From NCBI RefSeq assembly GCF_001422925.1, contig NZ_LMNI01000014.1, forward strand, positions 124,001 to 188,000: a DNA stretch of 64,000 nt, read 5' to 3'. This document shows positions 33,719 through 41,833 of the stretch, one piece after another; the stretch's first letter is position 1, and each line of letters starts with the position of its first letter. Source of the DNA: Microbacterium sp. Leaf288 (GTDB lineage: Bacteria; Actinomycetota; Actinomycetes; Actinomycetales; Microbacteriaceae). A program made the translations under genes and the position numbers. The notes beneath the pieces are model-generated. The model searched no databases. It was not told the DNA's origin and was given only the letters and a program-made list of their open reading frames with translations.

Positions 33719-35632
33719 GTGACTCTCGCACCCCTGCCCTTCCCGTCCGACGCCGCCGGCTGGGCGGCCTTCGCGACCGAGCGTCCTGCCGAGCGCATCG
33801 CCCGCGTGCATGAGATCGACGCACGCCTGACCTCCGACGCGGAGCTGACGACCGCGGCACGCCTCGACCTCTGGAACGACGCCGACATCGCCCTCGCCGA
33901 GGCGCTCAGCGAGGCCTACGTCGTGAGCGAGGCGCACCCCGACGCCGAGGTGCGCGAGACCGCGGAGTCGCAGGTGCAGGCGGTCGAGTCGCTGTCGGCG
34001 GGGCGCCTTCTGAACCGCGATCTGTGGAACTCGTTCGCGGATGCCTCGACCGACGGTCTCGACGAAGACCAGGCGCGCCTGCTCACGCACCTGCTGCGCG
34101 ACTTCCGCCGCGGTGGCGTCGAACTGGACGAAGCCGACCGCGAGCGTGCCCGGCAGCTGGCCGACCGCGACACCGAGCTGTCGCTGGCGTTCTCGCGCAA
34201 CATCCGCGACGGCCGCCGCGAGATCACCGTCCCGGCCGAGGGCCTCGCCGGAATGCCGCAGGACTTCATCGACGCCCACCCTGCCGACGCGCAGGGACGC
34301 GTGACGCTGTCGACCGACTACCCCGACCTCATGCCGGTCCGCGACTACGCGCACGACCGTGCGACCCGCGTCGCGCTGGTGAGCGCCTACAACGACCTCG
34401 CGTGGCCCGAGAACGACGCGATCCTCGCCGAGCTGCTCGACGTGCGCGCCGAGCGCGCCCGCCTCCTCGGCTACCCGGACTGGGCCGACTACGAGACCGA
34501 GACCCGCATGATCGGGTCCGGGGCCGAGATCCCGGCATTCCTCTCGCGGCTCGACGACGCATCACGGGCGGCGACCGATGCCGAGTACCCGATCCTGCTG
34601 GAACGCCTGCGCCGCGACATCCCCGCTGCCGACGTCGTGTCGATCGCCGACTTCTGGTACCTGCTCGGGGCGATCAAGCGCGAGCAGTACGACGTCGACG
34701 CACAGCTCGTGCGGTCGTACTTCCCGTTCGAGCGCGTCGTCGCGGGTGTGCTCGACGTCACCGGACGCCTGCTCGATGTCGAGTACGTGCCCGTGGACGT
34801 GCCGGCGTGGCACAGCGACGTGCAGTCGTTCGATGTGATGCGGGGCGCCGATCGCCTCGGGCGCATCCACCTCGACCTGCATCCGCGCGAGGGCAAGTTC
34901 AGCCATGCCGCGTGCTTCCCGCTCGCGCCGGGCGTCTCCGGACGCGTGCTTGCGGAGGCGGCGCTGCTGTGCAACTTCTCACGCGGACTGCTCGAGCACG
35001 ACGAGGTCGTGACGTTCTTCCACGAGTTCGGGCATCTCGTGCACGACATCCTGGGCGGCCGGCAGCGCTTCGCCCGCTTCAGCGGTGTCGCGACCGAGTG
35101 GGACTTCGTCGAGGCACCGAGCCAGCTCCTCGAGGAGTGGGCGTGGGACGCCGAGGTCCTGGCCTCGTTCAGCGCGAACGCCGACGGCGAGCCGATCCCG
35201 GCCGATCTCGTCGAGCGCATGCGCACCGCCGACGCCTTCGGCCGCGCGCTCGAGGTGCGCCGCCAGCTGGGGCACGCCAATGTGTCGTACCACCTGCACG
35301 TCGACCGGCCCGCCGACCTGCAGGCCGAGACGGAGCGGCTGTACGCGGCATCCAGTCCCGTCCAGCCGCTGAGCGGACTCCATTCGTACGCCGGCTTCGG
35401 GCACCTCACGGGGTACGGCGCCTGCTACTACACGTACCAGTGGAGCCTGGTGATCGCGCGCGACCTGCTGAGCGGCTTCGGCGCGGGACTGATGGACCCG
35501 GAAGCCGCACGTCGCTACCGCACGGAGGTGCTGGAACGGGGCGGATCGCGGGACGCGCGAGACCTCGTCGAAGCGTTCCTGGGGCGCCCGTCGTCGTTCG
35601 ACGCGTACCGCGAGTGGCTCGCCGGCGAGTGA
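33719..35632 (+). CDS. M3 family zinc metallopeptidase (peptidyl-dipeptidase/oligopeptidase)
   Basis: This 637-residue cytoplasmic peptidase has zinc site HEFGH (His435-His439) and a downstream Glu ligand in EAPSQLLEEWAWD. Further family segments are LHPREGKFSHAACFPLAPG and YYTYQWSLVIARDLLSGFG. M3 enzymes (Dcp, oligopeptidase A) hydrolyse short peptides left by proteasome or Clp action. The length is slightly short of the usual 670-700. The start is GTG, leaderless. Confidence 0.93.
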   Translation: MTLAPLPFPSDAAGWAAFATERPAERIARVHEIDARLTSDAELTTAARLDLWNDADIALAEALSEAYVVSEAHPDAEVRETAESQVQAVESLSAGRLLNRDLWNSFADASTDGLDEDQARLLTHLLRDFRRGGVELDEADRERARQLADRDTELSLAFSRNIRDGRREITVPAEGLAGMPQDFIDAHPADAQGRVTLSTDYPDLMPVRDYAHDRATRVALVSAYNDLAWPENDAILAELLDVRAERARLLGYPDWADYETETRMIGSGAEIPAFLSRLDDASRAATDAEYPILLERLRRDIPAADVVSIADFWYLLGAIKREQYDVDAQLVRSYFPFERVVAGVLDVTGRLLDVEYVPVDVPAWHSDVQSFDVMRGADRLGRIHLDLHPREGKFSHAACFPLAPGVSGRVLAEAALLCNFSRGLLEHDEVVTFFHEFGHLVHDILGGRQRFARFSGVATEWDFVEAPSQLLEEWAWDAEVLASFSANADGEPIPADLVERMRTADAFGRALEVRRQLGHANVSYHLHVDRPADLQAETERLYAASSPVQPLSGLHSYAGFGHLTGYGACYYTYQWSLVIARDLLSGFGAGLMDPEAARRYRTEVLERGGSRDARDLVEAFLGRPSSFDAYREWLAGE

Positions 35633-35847
35633 CGTTTCTCGCGCACAGCGCGGCGTTGTAGGGTTCACCTACCCCCGAAGCGCAGTCACCCGCGACACAC
35701 CCCCCGGTGTCGTCGAGGACGGTGCGGCCACCGCTGCCCGCGCGCGCGGCGATCCGTTCGCCGGCGCGTCGAGCCCGGTACCGCACGCCTCCGCCGCGAG
35801 CACTCGCCGAAGCTGCACCAACCTCGCCACAGAAAGCGGAGATACCG
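35633..35847 (+). promoter_or_regulatory. Long leader region of the DivIVA-like gene
   Basis: TAGGGT (35659-35664) is a plausible -10 box overlapping a small inverted repeat (GTAGG 35658-35662, CCTAC 35668-35672). This would give a leader of about 175 nt. An open frame in phase begins at 35707 but is Pro/Arg-rich and unlike protein. No gene is seen here. Confidence 0.4.
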
Positions 35848-37431
35848 ATGTCCGACCACGCCCAGAGTGCCGCAAACACGGGTCAGGACGACCCGACCCC
35901 GTTCGACAACCTGATCGGCGACACGGCGACCACCGCGTTCGGATCGGGCTTCACGACGACCTTCCGCGGCTACGACAAGGAAGAGGTCGACGCCGCCATC
36001 GCCGGGCTCGACGCGCGCATGCGCGCCGCCAGCGACGAGGTCGCGCAGCTCAAGCAGCACCAGCGCCGCGCCGGTGCCGCTGTAGCGCAGAGCCGCGCCA
36101 AGGCCGAGCGGCTCGAGGCCGAGCTCCAGGCGGCGAACGAGCGCCGCCAGGCCGAGATCGATGCCGCGATCGCCGAACGTCAGGCCGAGATCGACGCCAC
36201 CCTCGTCGCTCGGCAGGAAGAGGTCGAGCGCCTCGAAGCCGCGCTCGCCGAAGCCGAGCAGACGCGCCAGGCCGACCTCGAGCGCGTCGCGGCCGAGGCA
36301 TCGGCCGCCCGCGAGGAAGAGGGCGACGCCGTCCAGCGGCTGCGGGGCGAGCTCGAACTCGCGAACGCGAAGATCGCCGACGCCGAGCAGCGCGTGCAGA
36401 CCCTGAGCGACGAGCTCGTCGGCGCGACCACGGAGTCGCCCAACCGTCAGCAGTTCGAAGAGGTGCTGCGCGTCGCCGAGGACCAGGCGAGCCTGCTCAT
36501 CCGCAACGCCACGATCCAGGGCGACCGCCTGCTCGAGGCCGCGCGCGAAGAGATCGCGAACCGCCGCGCATCCGCGCAGGCCGAGGCCGACGGCATCGTC
36601 TCGCAGGCCCAGCACGACGCGCAGCAGATCCGGCTGAAGATCGACACCGAGCTCACTGCGCACGAGGCGCGCCTCGAGCGCGAAGCCGCGCACGCGGTCG
36701 AGAAGGTGTCGCAGGCCGAGCGCGAGGCCGCCGCGATCCGCTCCGAGGCCGAGAAGGGCGCGGCCGTGCTGCGCTCGACCGTGGCGCGCGAGACCGCCCG
36801 CGACCGCGCGGAGGCCGAGGAGACGGTGCGCGAGCTGCGTCTGCGCGCCCTCGAGTTCGAGGCATCCCTCACCCGCCGCCAGGACGACGCGCACCAGGAG
36901 TTCCTCGTGCTGCACAACCAGGCGGTCGCCCACGCCGAGCGCATCACGCAGGACGCCAACGAGCAGGTCACCGCATCGCTCGAGCACGCCCAGCGCGTGT
37001 CGGTGAAGGCCGAGGACTTCGAGCGCCTCATGCGGGCCCAGTCGCAGCAGATCGAGGCCGACGCGCAGCTGCGCGCGCGCGAGCACCTCGACCGCGCCCA
37101 CGTGAAGGCCGAGCGCATCATCGACCTCGTGACGACCCACTCGCAGTCCGTGCTCCGCGACGCCGAGGACCGCACGCGTCAGCTGCGCTGGCAGCAGCAC
37201 CAGCTCATGAGCTTCATGGCCGAGGTCAAGGAGCTCATCCGCCCCGAGACCCCCCTCACGTCAGCCGAAGACGCTGCCGCGAGCGACGACATCGAGACAG
37301 ACGACACGGATGCTGCCGCTGCTGTGGACGTCGAAGCCGAGGTCGCCGAGGCCGAGGCCGGCGAGGCCGGCGGGCAGTCTGAGGACGCGCAGGCCGAGGA
37401 CGAGCACGGCCGCGAGCAGCACGAAGGCTGA
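35848..37431 (+). CDS. DivIVA-like coiled-coil cell-division/polarity protein
   Basis: This 527-residue protein starts with a disordered acidic segment, then FTTTFRGYDKEEVDAAIAGLDARM, which matches the DivIVA N-terminal lipid-binding signature (F-x-GYdxxEVd). It continues as almost uninterrupted coiled coil to residue 460 (heptads rich in Ala, Glu, Arg) and ends in a very acidic Ala/Glu tail. It is twice the length of a standard DivIVA/Wag31, so it is a DivIVA relative (scaffold or filament type) and not the main one. GGAG lies about 8 nt before the ATG. Confidence 0.8.
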   Translation: MSDHAQSAANTGQDDPTPFDNLIGDTATTAFGSGFTTTFRGYDKEEVDAAIAGLDARMRAASDEVAQLKQHQRRAGAAVAQSRAKAERLEAELQAANERRQAEIDAAIAERQAEIDATLVARQEEVERLEAALAEAEQTRQADLERVAAEASAAREEEGDAVQRLRGELELANAKIADAEQRVQTLSDELVGATTESPNRQQFEEVLRVAEDQASLLIRNATIQGDRLLEAAREEIANRRASAQAEADGIVSQAQHDAQQIRLKIDTELTAHEARLEREAAHAVEKVSQAEREAAAIRSEAEKGAAVLRSTVARETARDRAEAEETVRELRLRALEFEASLTRRQDDAHQEFLVLHNQAVAHAERITQDANEQVTASLEHAQRVSVKAEDFERLMRAQSQQIEADAQLRAREHLDRAHVKAERIIDLVTTHSQSVLRDAEDRTRQLRWQQHQLMSFMAEVKELIRPETPLTSAEDAAASDDIETDDTDAAAAVDVEAEVAEAEAGEAGGQSEDAQAEDEHGREQHEG

Positions 37432-37439
37432 CCCCTTCT

Positions 37440-37580
37440 CCCCGCTCGTTGAGCGAAGCGCGCTCTGGCGCGCGAAGTCGAAACGCCTCGAACCCGCGGC
37501 TTGCGCCGGGTTCGAGGCGTTTCGTCTCTGCGTCTCGACGCGCAAGCTCGCTCGACCGCGTTCCTCGCTCGCTGAGGCGA
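37440..37580. repeat. REP-like structured element between convergent genes
   Basis: The element begins CTCGTTGAGCG and includes a GCGCGC-TCTG-GCGCGC hairpin (37458-37473), then GAAGTCGAAACG, followed by a perfect 18-bp stem with a 10-nt loop (37479-37496 with 37507-37524). It matches the 60485 copy with compensating base changes in the small hairpin. It probably also terminates the DivIVA-like transcript. Confidence 0.7.
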
Positions 37581-37618
37581 CCGAGGATGCCCGGGTGTGC
37601 GGCATCCGTCCCACGGCT

Positions 37619-37692
37619 TCAACAGGTCAACCGCGGTTCTGCAGGAGCGTCCTACGGCGCATTCTCCTGCAGAAGCCCGGTTGACCTGTTGA
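37619..37692. terminator. 29-nt-arm inverted repeat between convergent genes
   Basis: Arms 37619-37647 and 37664-37692 pair at 27 of 29 positions around a 16-nt loop. The outer part reads TCAACAGGTCAACCG and TTGACCTGTTGA. It lies 20 bases after the aldolase stop and can act as a bidirectional terminator. Confidence 0.7.
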
Positions 37693-37711
37693 GCGGCGTC
37701 GGCGCGCGGAG

Positions 37712-38782
37712 TCAGGCGGCCGAGGTCTCGCGGGCGATCGCCGCGAGGAAGGCGTCGATGTCGTTCTCGGAGGTGTCGAAGCTGCACATCCAGCGCACCT
37801 CGTTCTTCGCGGCATCCCAGTCGTAGAAGCGGAAGTGGGCGCGCAGGCGCTCCGCCACACCCTCGGGCAGGGTCGCGAAGACGCCGTTCGCCTGCGTCGG
37901 CTGCGTGAACTCGATGCCCGAGATCGAGCCGTCGGCGAGCCCCGCCTCGATGCCGGCGCGCAGGCGCTGCGCCATGGCGTTGGAGTGCGAGGCGTTGCGG
38001 TGCCACAGGTCGCCCTCGAGGAGGGCGAGCAGCTGCGCCGACACGAAGCGCATCTTCGACGCGAGCTGCATGTCGAGCTTGCGGAGGAACTTGAGCCCTT
38101 CCGACGCCGACGGGTTGAGCACGACCACGGCCTCGCCGAGCATCGCGCCGTTCTTGGTGCCGCCGAAGCTCAGCACGTCGACGCCCGCGTCGCGCGTGAA
38201 CGCGCGGAACGGCACGTCGAGGGATGCCGCGGCGTTGGAGATGCGCGAGCCGTCCATGTGCACGTGCATGCCGAGGCCGTGCGCGTGGTCCGCGATCGCG
38301 GTGATCTCGTCGACCGTGTACAGCGTGCCGAGCTCGGTCGACTGCGTGATCGACACCACCAGCGGCTGCGCACGGTGCTCGTCGCCCCAGCCCCACGCCT
38401 CCCTGTCGATGAGCTCGGGGGTGAGCTTGCCGTCGTCGGTCGGCACCGTCAGGAGCTTGATGCCGGCCACGCGCTCGGGGGCGCCGCCCTCGTCGACGTT
38501 GATGTGCGCCGTCCCGGCCGTGACCACCGCGCCCCAGCGGGGGAGCATCGACTGCAGCCCGACGACGTTCGCACCGGTGCCGTTGAACACCGGGTACGCC
38601 TCGACGCCCTCGCCGAAGTGGCGGGCCATCACCTGCCGCAGACGCTCGGTGTAGACGTCGTCGCCATACGCGACCTGGTGGCCGTCGTTGGCAGCGGCGA
38701 TCGCCGCGAGCACCTCGGGGTGGATGCCGGAGTAGTTGTCGCTGGCGAAGCCGCGCAGGTTCGGGTCGTGGATCGTGGTCAC
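37712..38782 (-). CDS. Low-specificity threonine aldolase / beta-eliminating lyase family
   Basis: This 356-residue fold-type I PLP enzyme starts DPNLRGFASDNYSGIHPEVL. It has the PLP-stacking region NGTGANVVGLQSML, GLGMHVHMDGSRISNAAASL with the PLP-binding Asp, and the Schiff-base Lys in SFGGTKNGAMLGEAVV. The family splits threonine to glycine and acetaldehyde. GTG 38782 is chosen from family alignment; a TAGATT box lies 8 nt upstream. ATG 38812 would add ten unrelated residues. Confidence 0.9.
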   Translation of the reverse strand: MTTIHDPNLRGFASDNYSGIHPEVLAAIAAANDGHQVAYGDDVYTERLRQVMARHFGEGVEAYPVFNGTGANVVGLQSMLPRWGAVVTAGTAHINVDEGGAPERVAGIKLLTVPTDDGKLTPELIDREAWGWGDEHRAQPLVVSITQSTELGTLYTVDEITAIADHAHGLGMHVHMDGSRISNAAASLDVPFRAFTRDAGVDVLSFGGTKNGAMLGEAVVVLNPSASEGLKFLRKLDMQLASKMRFVSAQLLALLEGDLWHRNASHSNAMAQRLRAGIEAGLADGSISGIEFTQPTQANGVFATLPEGVAERLRAHFRFYDWDAAKNEVRWMCSFDTSENDIDAFLAAIARETSAA

Positions 38783-38808
38783 GGGTGTCCAATCTAGTTC
38801 GCGGCGGC

Positions 38809-38902
38809 GCATGACTCAGGCTGCGGGAGGCGTCAACCGGGTGCCGCCCTCGGGATTCCGGCGCCGAGGTCGCTGTGCGACCGCGAATTGCCTGAGTCAT
38901 GC
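38809..38902. repeat. Perfect 12-bp inverted repeat flanking the aldolase-SDR gap
   Basis: GCATGACTCAGG (38809-38820) and CCTGAGTCATGC (38891-38902) bracket 70 bases, with smaller stems inside. The right arm contains the SDR stop codon. The gap separates two genes on the same strand. Confidence 0.55.
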
Positions 38903-39628
38903 ACCGCCGAGGTCGATGATGGTGTCGTTGATGTCGGCGGCATCGGCGAGCCAGAGGTCGGCGAACCGGTGCGCGAGCGCCTCTTCGAGTCCGTCGAGGC
39001 TCTTCACACGGAAGATGACGGATGCCGCGGCCACCGGCCTGCCGGCATCCCGGGCGTCTTTCGCGAAGCCCTGCGCGACCGCGCGCGCCCACGCCTCGGT
39101 CGCGGCCTTCACCGCGGCGTAGTTCGCGGCGCCGGCGAGCGGACGCGCCACCGCCGTGGACGACACCACTGCGAGGCGACCGGCCCCGGAGGCGCGCAGA
39201 TCGCCGTCGAAGGCCCGGCTGACGTGGCGCAGGGCCGTGAGGGAGCCCTCCAGGAAGCGGAAGTCGGCGTCGGTCTGGCCCGCGAGCCCGCCTCCGCCGC
39301 GCCAGCCTCCGACGAGGTGCAGCACGCCGTCGACGGGTCCGTCCGTCGCGTGGATGCGCTCTGCGAGCGCAGCGACCGCGGTCTCGTCGCCCAGGTCGCA
39401 GACGTCGGTGCGCACGCTTCCGGCCGCGGCGGCGAGGGGTGAAGCGGGAGCCCCGCGCCGAGAGGACGTGGGGACCGTCTCGAGCGAATCGAGGAGATCG
39501 CGCAGCCGGCCGGCGTCGCGCCCGACGGCGACCACGCGCGCACCCGCGTCGCGGAGCACGCGCGCGGCCGCGAGGCCCGACGCGCTGGTCGCGCCGGCGA
39601 TGATCACGAGCCTGCCTGAGACGCTCAT
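38897..39628 (-). CDS. Short-chain dehydrogenase/reductase family protein
   Basis: This 243-residue Rossmann-fold SDR has VIIAGATSASGLAAARVL in place of the usual TGxxxGIG, DVCDLGDE for the adenine pocket, catalytic Ser in VVSSTAV and NYAAVKAA carrying Tyr and Lys. It is a classical NAD(P)-dependent oxidoreductase with unknown substrate. ATG 39628 has AAGGAGG 6 nt upstream. Confidence 0.88.
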   Translation of the reverse strand: MSVSGRLVIIAGATSASGLAAARVLRDAGARVVAVGRDAGRLRDLLDSLETVPTSSRRGAPASPLAAAAGSVRTDVCDLGDETAVAALAERIHATDGPVDGVLHLVGGWRGGGGLAGQTDADFRFLEGSLTALRHVSRAFDGDLRASGAGRLAVVSSTAVARPLAGAANYAAVKAATEAWARAVAQGFAKDARDAGRPVAAASVIFRVKSLDGLEEALAHRFADLWLADAADINDTIIDLGGA

Positions 39629-39670
39629 GCTCCCCCTCCTTCCGTCGATGGCGTGCGTTTCCGTCGAGTT

Positions 39671-39736
39671 CACATGATCTCGCCGAACGCACACGCTGTG
39701 GCCGCACCTGGCGTGTGTTCTCGGCGAGATCACGTG
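39671..39736. repeat. Long imperfect inverted repeat upstream of the SDR gene
   Basis: Arms 39671-39696 and 39711-39736 pair at 22 of 26 positions around a 14-nt loop, and a third related copy (CACGTGATGTCGCCGAGAAC) starts inside the right arm at 39731. It lies between the DUF6421 stop and the SDR start. Confidence 0.6.
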
Positions 39737-39763
39737 ATGTCGCCGAGAACAGCACGTCGCGCG

Positions 39764-41185
39764 TCAGGAATCGCGCCCGGTGATCCCGGCGGTCGACTCG
39801 ATGACCGGCTTCATCTTCTTGTCGAGCGCCTCGAAGAACATCGACAGCGGGAACTCGTCGTCCAGGACCGCGTCGGTGTAGCCCTTCGGGGCGCCGGCGA
39901 GGATCTCGTCGGGGAGGCCCCGCGCCCACCGCGAAGCGGGGTTGGGCGTCAGCGTCGAGCGCACCAGGTCGTAGACCGCGAGCCAGTGCGCCGTCTTCGG
40001 GCGATCGATCGAGCGCCAGTACAGCTCGTCGATCGCCTCGCCGAGCGCGATCACGGCCGCGGGCACGTCGTCCCAGTCGAAGGCGAGCGCGGTGTCGGTC
40101 CAGTGCAGCACGTCGCGCTGGTGCAGCCACGCGAAGAGCAGCTGGCCGCCGAGCCCGTCATAGTTGCGCACGCGCGAGCCCGTGATCGAGAAGCGGAAGA
40201 TGCGGTCGAAGATCACCGCGTACTGCACGAGCTTCGCGTGCTCGAGCATCTCGGCTTCGGCCGCGGTGAGCGACTCCTGCGCCGACAGTCGCTTCTCGAT
40301 CGCGACGCACTCGCGGAACGCGGTGAGGTCGCACCGCAGCTCTTCGAGCGAGTACAGGAAGTACGGCATGCGCTGCTTGATCATGAACGGATCGAACGGC
40401 AGATCGCCGCGCATGTGCGTGCGGTCGTGGATGATGTCCCACATCACGAACGTCTTCTCGGTCAGCTCCTGGTCGTCGAGCATGCGCGCGGCGTCGGCGG
40501 GGAGGTCGAGCTTCGTGATGTCGGCGGCGGCACGGACGACGCGGCGATAGCGCGCGGCTTCGCGGTCCTGGAAGATCGCGCCCCACGTGAACGTCGGGAC
40601 CTCGCGCATCGCGACGGTCTCGGGGAACAGCACCGCGGAGTTCGTGTCGTACCCGGGCGTGAAGTCGACGAACCGCAGCGACACGAACAGCTTGTTGCCG
40701 TAGTCGCCGGCCTCGAGCTGCGCGATGAACTCCGGCCAGATCACCTCGACGAGCACGGCCTCGACGTGGCGGTCGCTCGAGCCGTTCTGCGTGTACATCG
40801 GGAACACGACGAGATGACGGATGCCGTCGGCCCGCTGCTGCTGCGGCTGGAAGGCTTCGAGCGACTCGAGGAAGTCGGGGACGCCGAACCCCTGGTCCAT
40901 CCAGCGCTCGAAGTCGCGCACCGATGCGGAGAGGTACTCGGCGTCGTGCGGGAAAGCAGGGGAGAGGGCGCGGATGCCGGCGGTGATCTCGGCGACCAGA
41001 GCGCGGGCCTCGGTGTGAGCCCCAGCATCCGGAATCGATCCGTCCTGAACCTGGAGGCTCTGGATCGCGGTCGCCGCGGCCTTGAGCCGCAGCCAGGCGT
41101 CGCTCGTCTCGGCCATGCGGGCGTCCTCGACGACCTCGGGTTCGCCGACGATCGCCTTCGACGTGTGAAGGGTGCTGCTGGACAT
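39764..41185 (-). CDS. DUF6421 family protein
   Basis: This 473-residue soluble protein appears to match DUF6421, a family known mainly from Actinobacteria. Features include FVMWDIIHDRTHMRGDLPFDPFMIKQRMPYFLYSLEELRCDL with clustered His/Asp/Glu residues that could bind metal, and a long helical C-terminal half. The function is unknown. ATG 41185 has GGAGG 6 nt upstream. It is divergent from an Lrp-type regulator and may be its target. Confidence 0.75.
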   Translation of the reverse strand: MSSSTLHTSKAIVGEPEVVEDARMAETSDAWLRLKAAATAIQSLQVQDGSIPDAGAHTEARALVAEITAGIRALSPAFPHDAEYLSASVRDFERWMDQGFGVPDFLESLEAFQPQQQRADGIRHLVVFPMYTQNGSSDRHVEAVLVEVIWPEFIAQLEAGDYGNKLFVSLRFVDFTPGYDTNSAVLFPETVAMREVPTFTWGAIFQDREAARYRRVVRAAADITKLDLPADAARMLDDQELTEKTFVMWDIIHDRTHMRGDLPFDPFMIKQRMPYFLYSLEELRCDLTAFRECVAIEKRLSAQESLTAAEAEMLEHAKLVQYAVIFDRIFRFSITGSRVRNYDGLGGQLLFAWLHQRDVLHWTDTALAFDWDDVPAAVIALGEAIDELYWRSIDRPKTAHWLAVYDLVRSTLTPNPASRWARGLPDEILAGAPKGYTDAVLDDEFPLSMFFEALDKKMKPVIESTAGITGRDS

Positions 41186-41293
41186 GGTGAACCTCCGATC
41201 TTCGAGTGCGGTTTCACTCCTGATTCTAGAGAACTTCCCTTCATTCCAGGATTCGACAGGAAAAGTTCCTGCTCGCGCACCTAGAGTCGAGTC
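41186..41293. promoter_or_regulatory. Divergent promoter between DUF6421 gene and Lrp regulator
   Basis: This AT-richer 108-base stretch contains nested inverted repeats: AGGAA-AAG-TTCCT near 41259-41271 and GAACTT...AAGTTC. These are candidate Lrp/AsnC binding sites. TAGAGT (41282-41287) is the -10 box of the regulator. Confidence 0.45.
41282..41287 (+). promoter_or_regulatory. -10 box (TAGAGT) of leaderless Lrp gene
   Basis: TAGAGT lies exactly 6 nt before ATG 41294. Confidence 0.5.
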
Positions 41294-41749
41294 ATGCCTG
41301 CACTGGATGACGCGATCGATGCCGCCATCGTGCGCGAGGTGTCGCAGGACGCCCGCGCCACCCTCGCCGACCTGTCTGCAGCCGTCGGGCTGTCGGTGTC
41401 CGCCGTGCAGGCACGACTGCGTCGCCTCGAGAGCCGCGGCGTCATCACCGGCTACCGCACGCTCGTCGACGCCGAGGCCGTCGGAAAGCCGCTCGCGGCC
41501 TTCGTCGAGATCACGCCGCTCGACCCCGCCCAGCCCGACAACGCGCCCGAGCTGCTCGAGCACCTCACCGAGATCGAGGCGTGCCATTCGATCGCCGGCG
41601 ACGCGAGCTACATCCTGCTCGTGCGGGTCGCGTCGCCGCGCCACCTGGAGTCGCTGATCCGCGACATCCGTGCCGCCGCGTCGGTCAACACCCGGACGAC
41701 GGTCGTGCTGCAGACGTTCTACGAGAACCGCCCCATCCTGCCCGCCTGA
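41294..41749 (+). CDS. Lrp/AsnC family transcriptional regulator
   Basis: This 151-residue regulator has an N-terminal winged helix-turn-helix (DAIDAAIVREVSQDARATLADLSAAVGLSVSAVQARLRRLESRGVI) and a C-terminal RAM effector domain (about 70-145, AFVEITPL...HSIAGDASYILLVRV). These proteins bind amino acids and usually control the divergent gene. The expected target is the DUF6421 gene. Confidence 0.93.
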   Translation: MPALDDAIDAAIVREVSQDARATLADLSAAVGLSVSAVQARLRRLESRGVITGYRTLVDAEAVGKPLAAFVEITPLDPAQPDNAPELLEHLTEIEACHSIAGDASYILLVRVASPRHLESLIRDIRAAASVNTRTTVVLQTFYENRPILPA

Positions 41750-41821
41750 ATGGGCACCGGCTCGCGGCTTCGGCAGATCGTGGTTCAGCGCAAGACCTCT
41801 GCTGCAGCCGGTGAGCGTCGG

Positions 41822-41827
41822 TAGCCT
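41822..41827 (+). promoter_or_regulatory. -10 box (TAGCCT) of leaderless lipid-kinase gene
   Basis: TAGCCT lies exactly 6 nt before ATG 41834. Confidence 0.5.
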
Positions 41828-41833
41828 CTGCCC

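Noticed and set aside
37179..40130. A 983-codon minus-strand open frame covering several genes
   Set aside because: It runs out of phase through DivIVA-like, aldolase and SDR genes, is Arg/Gly-rich and has no recognisable domain.
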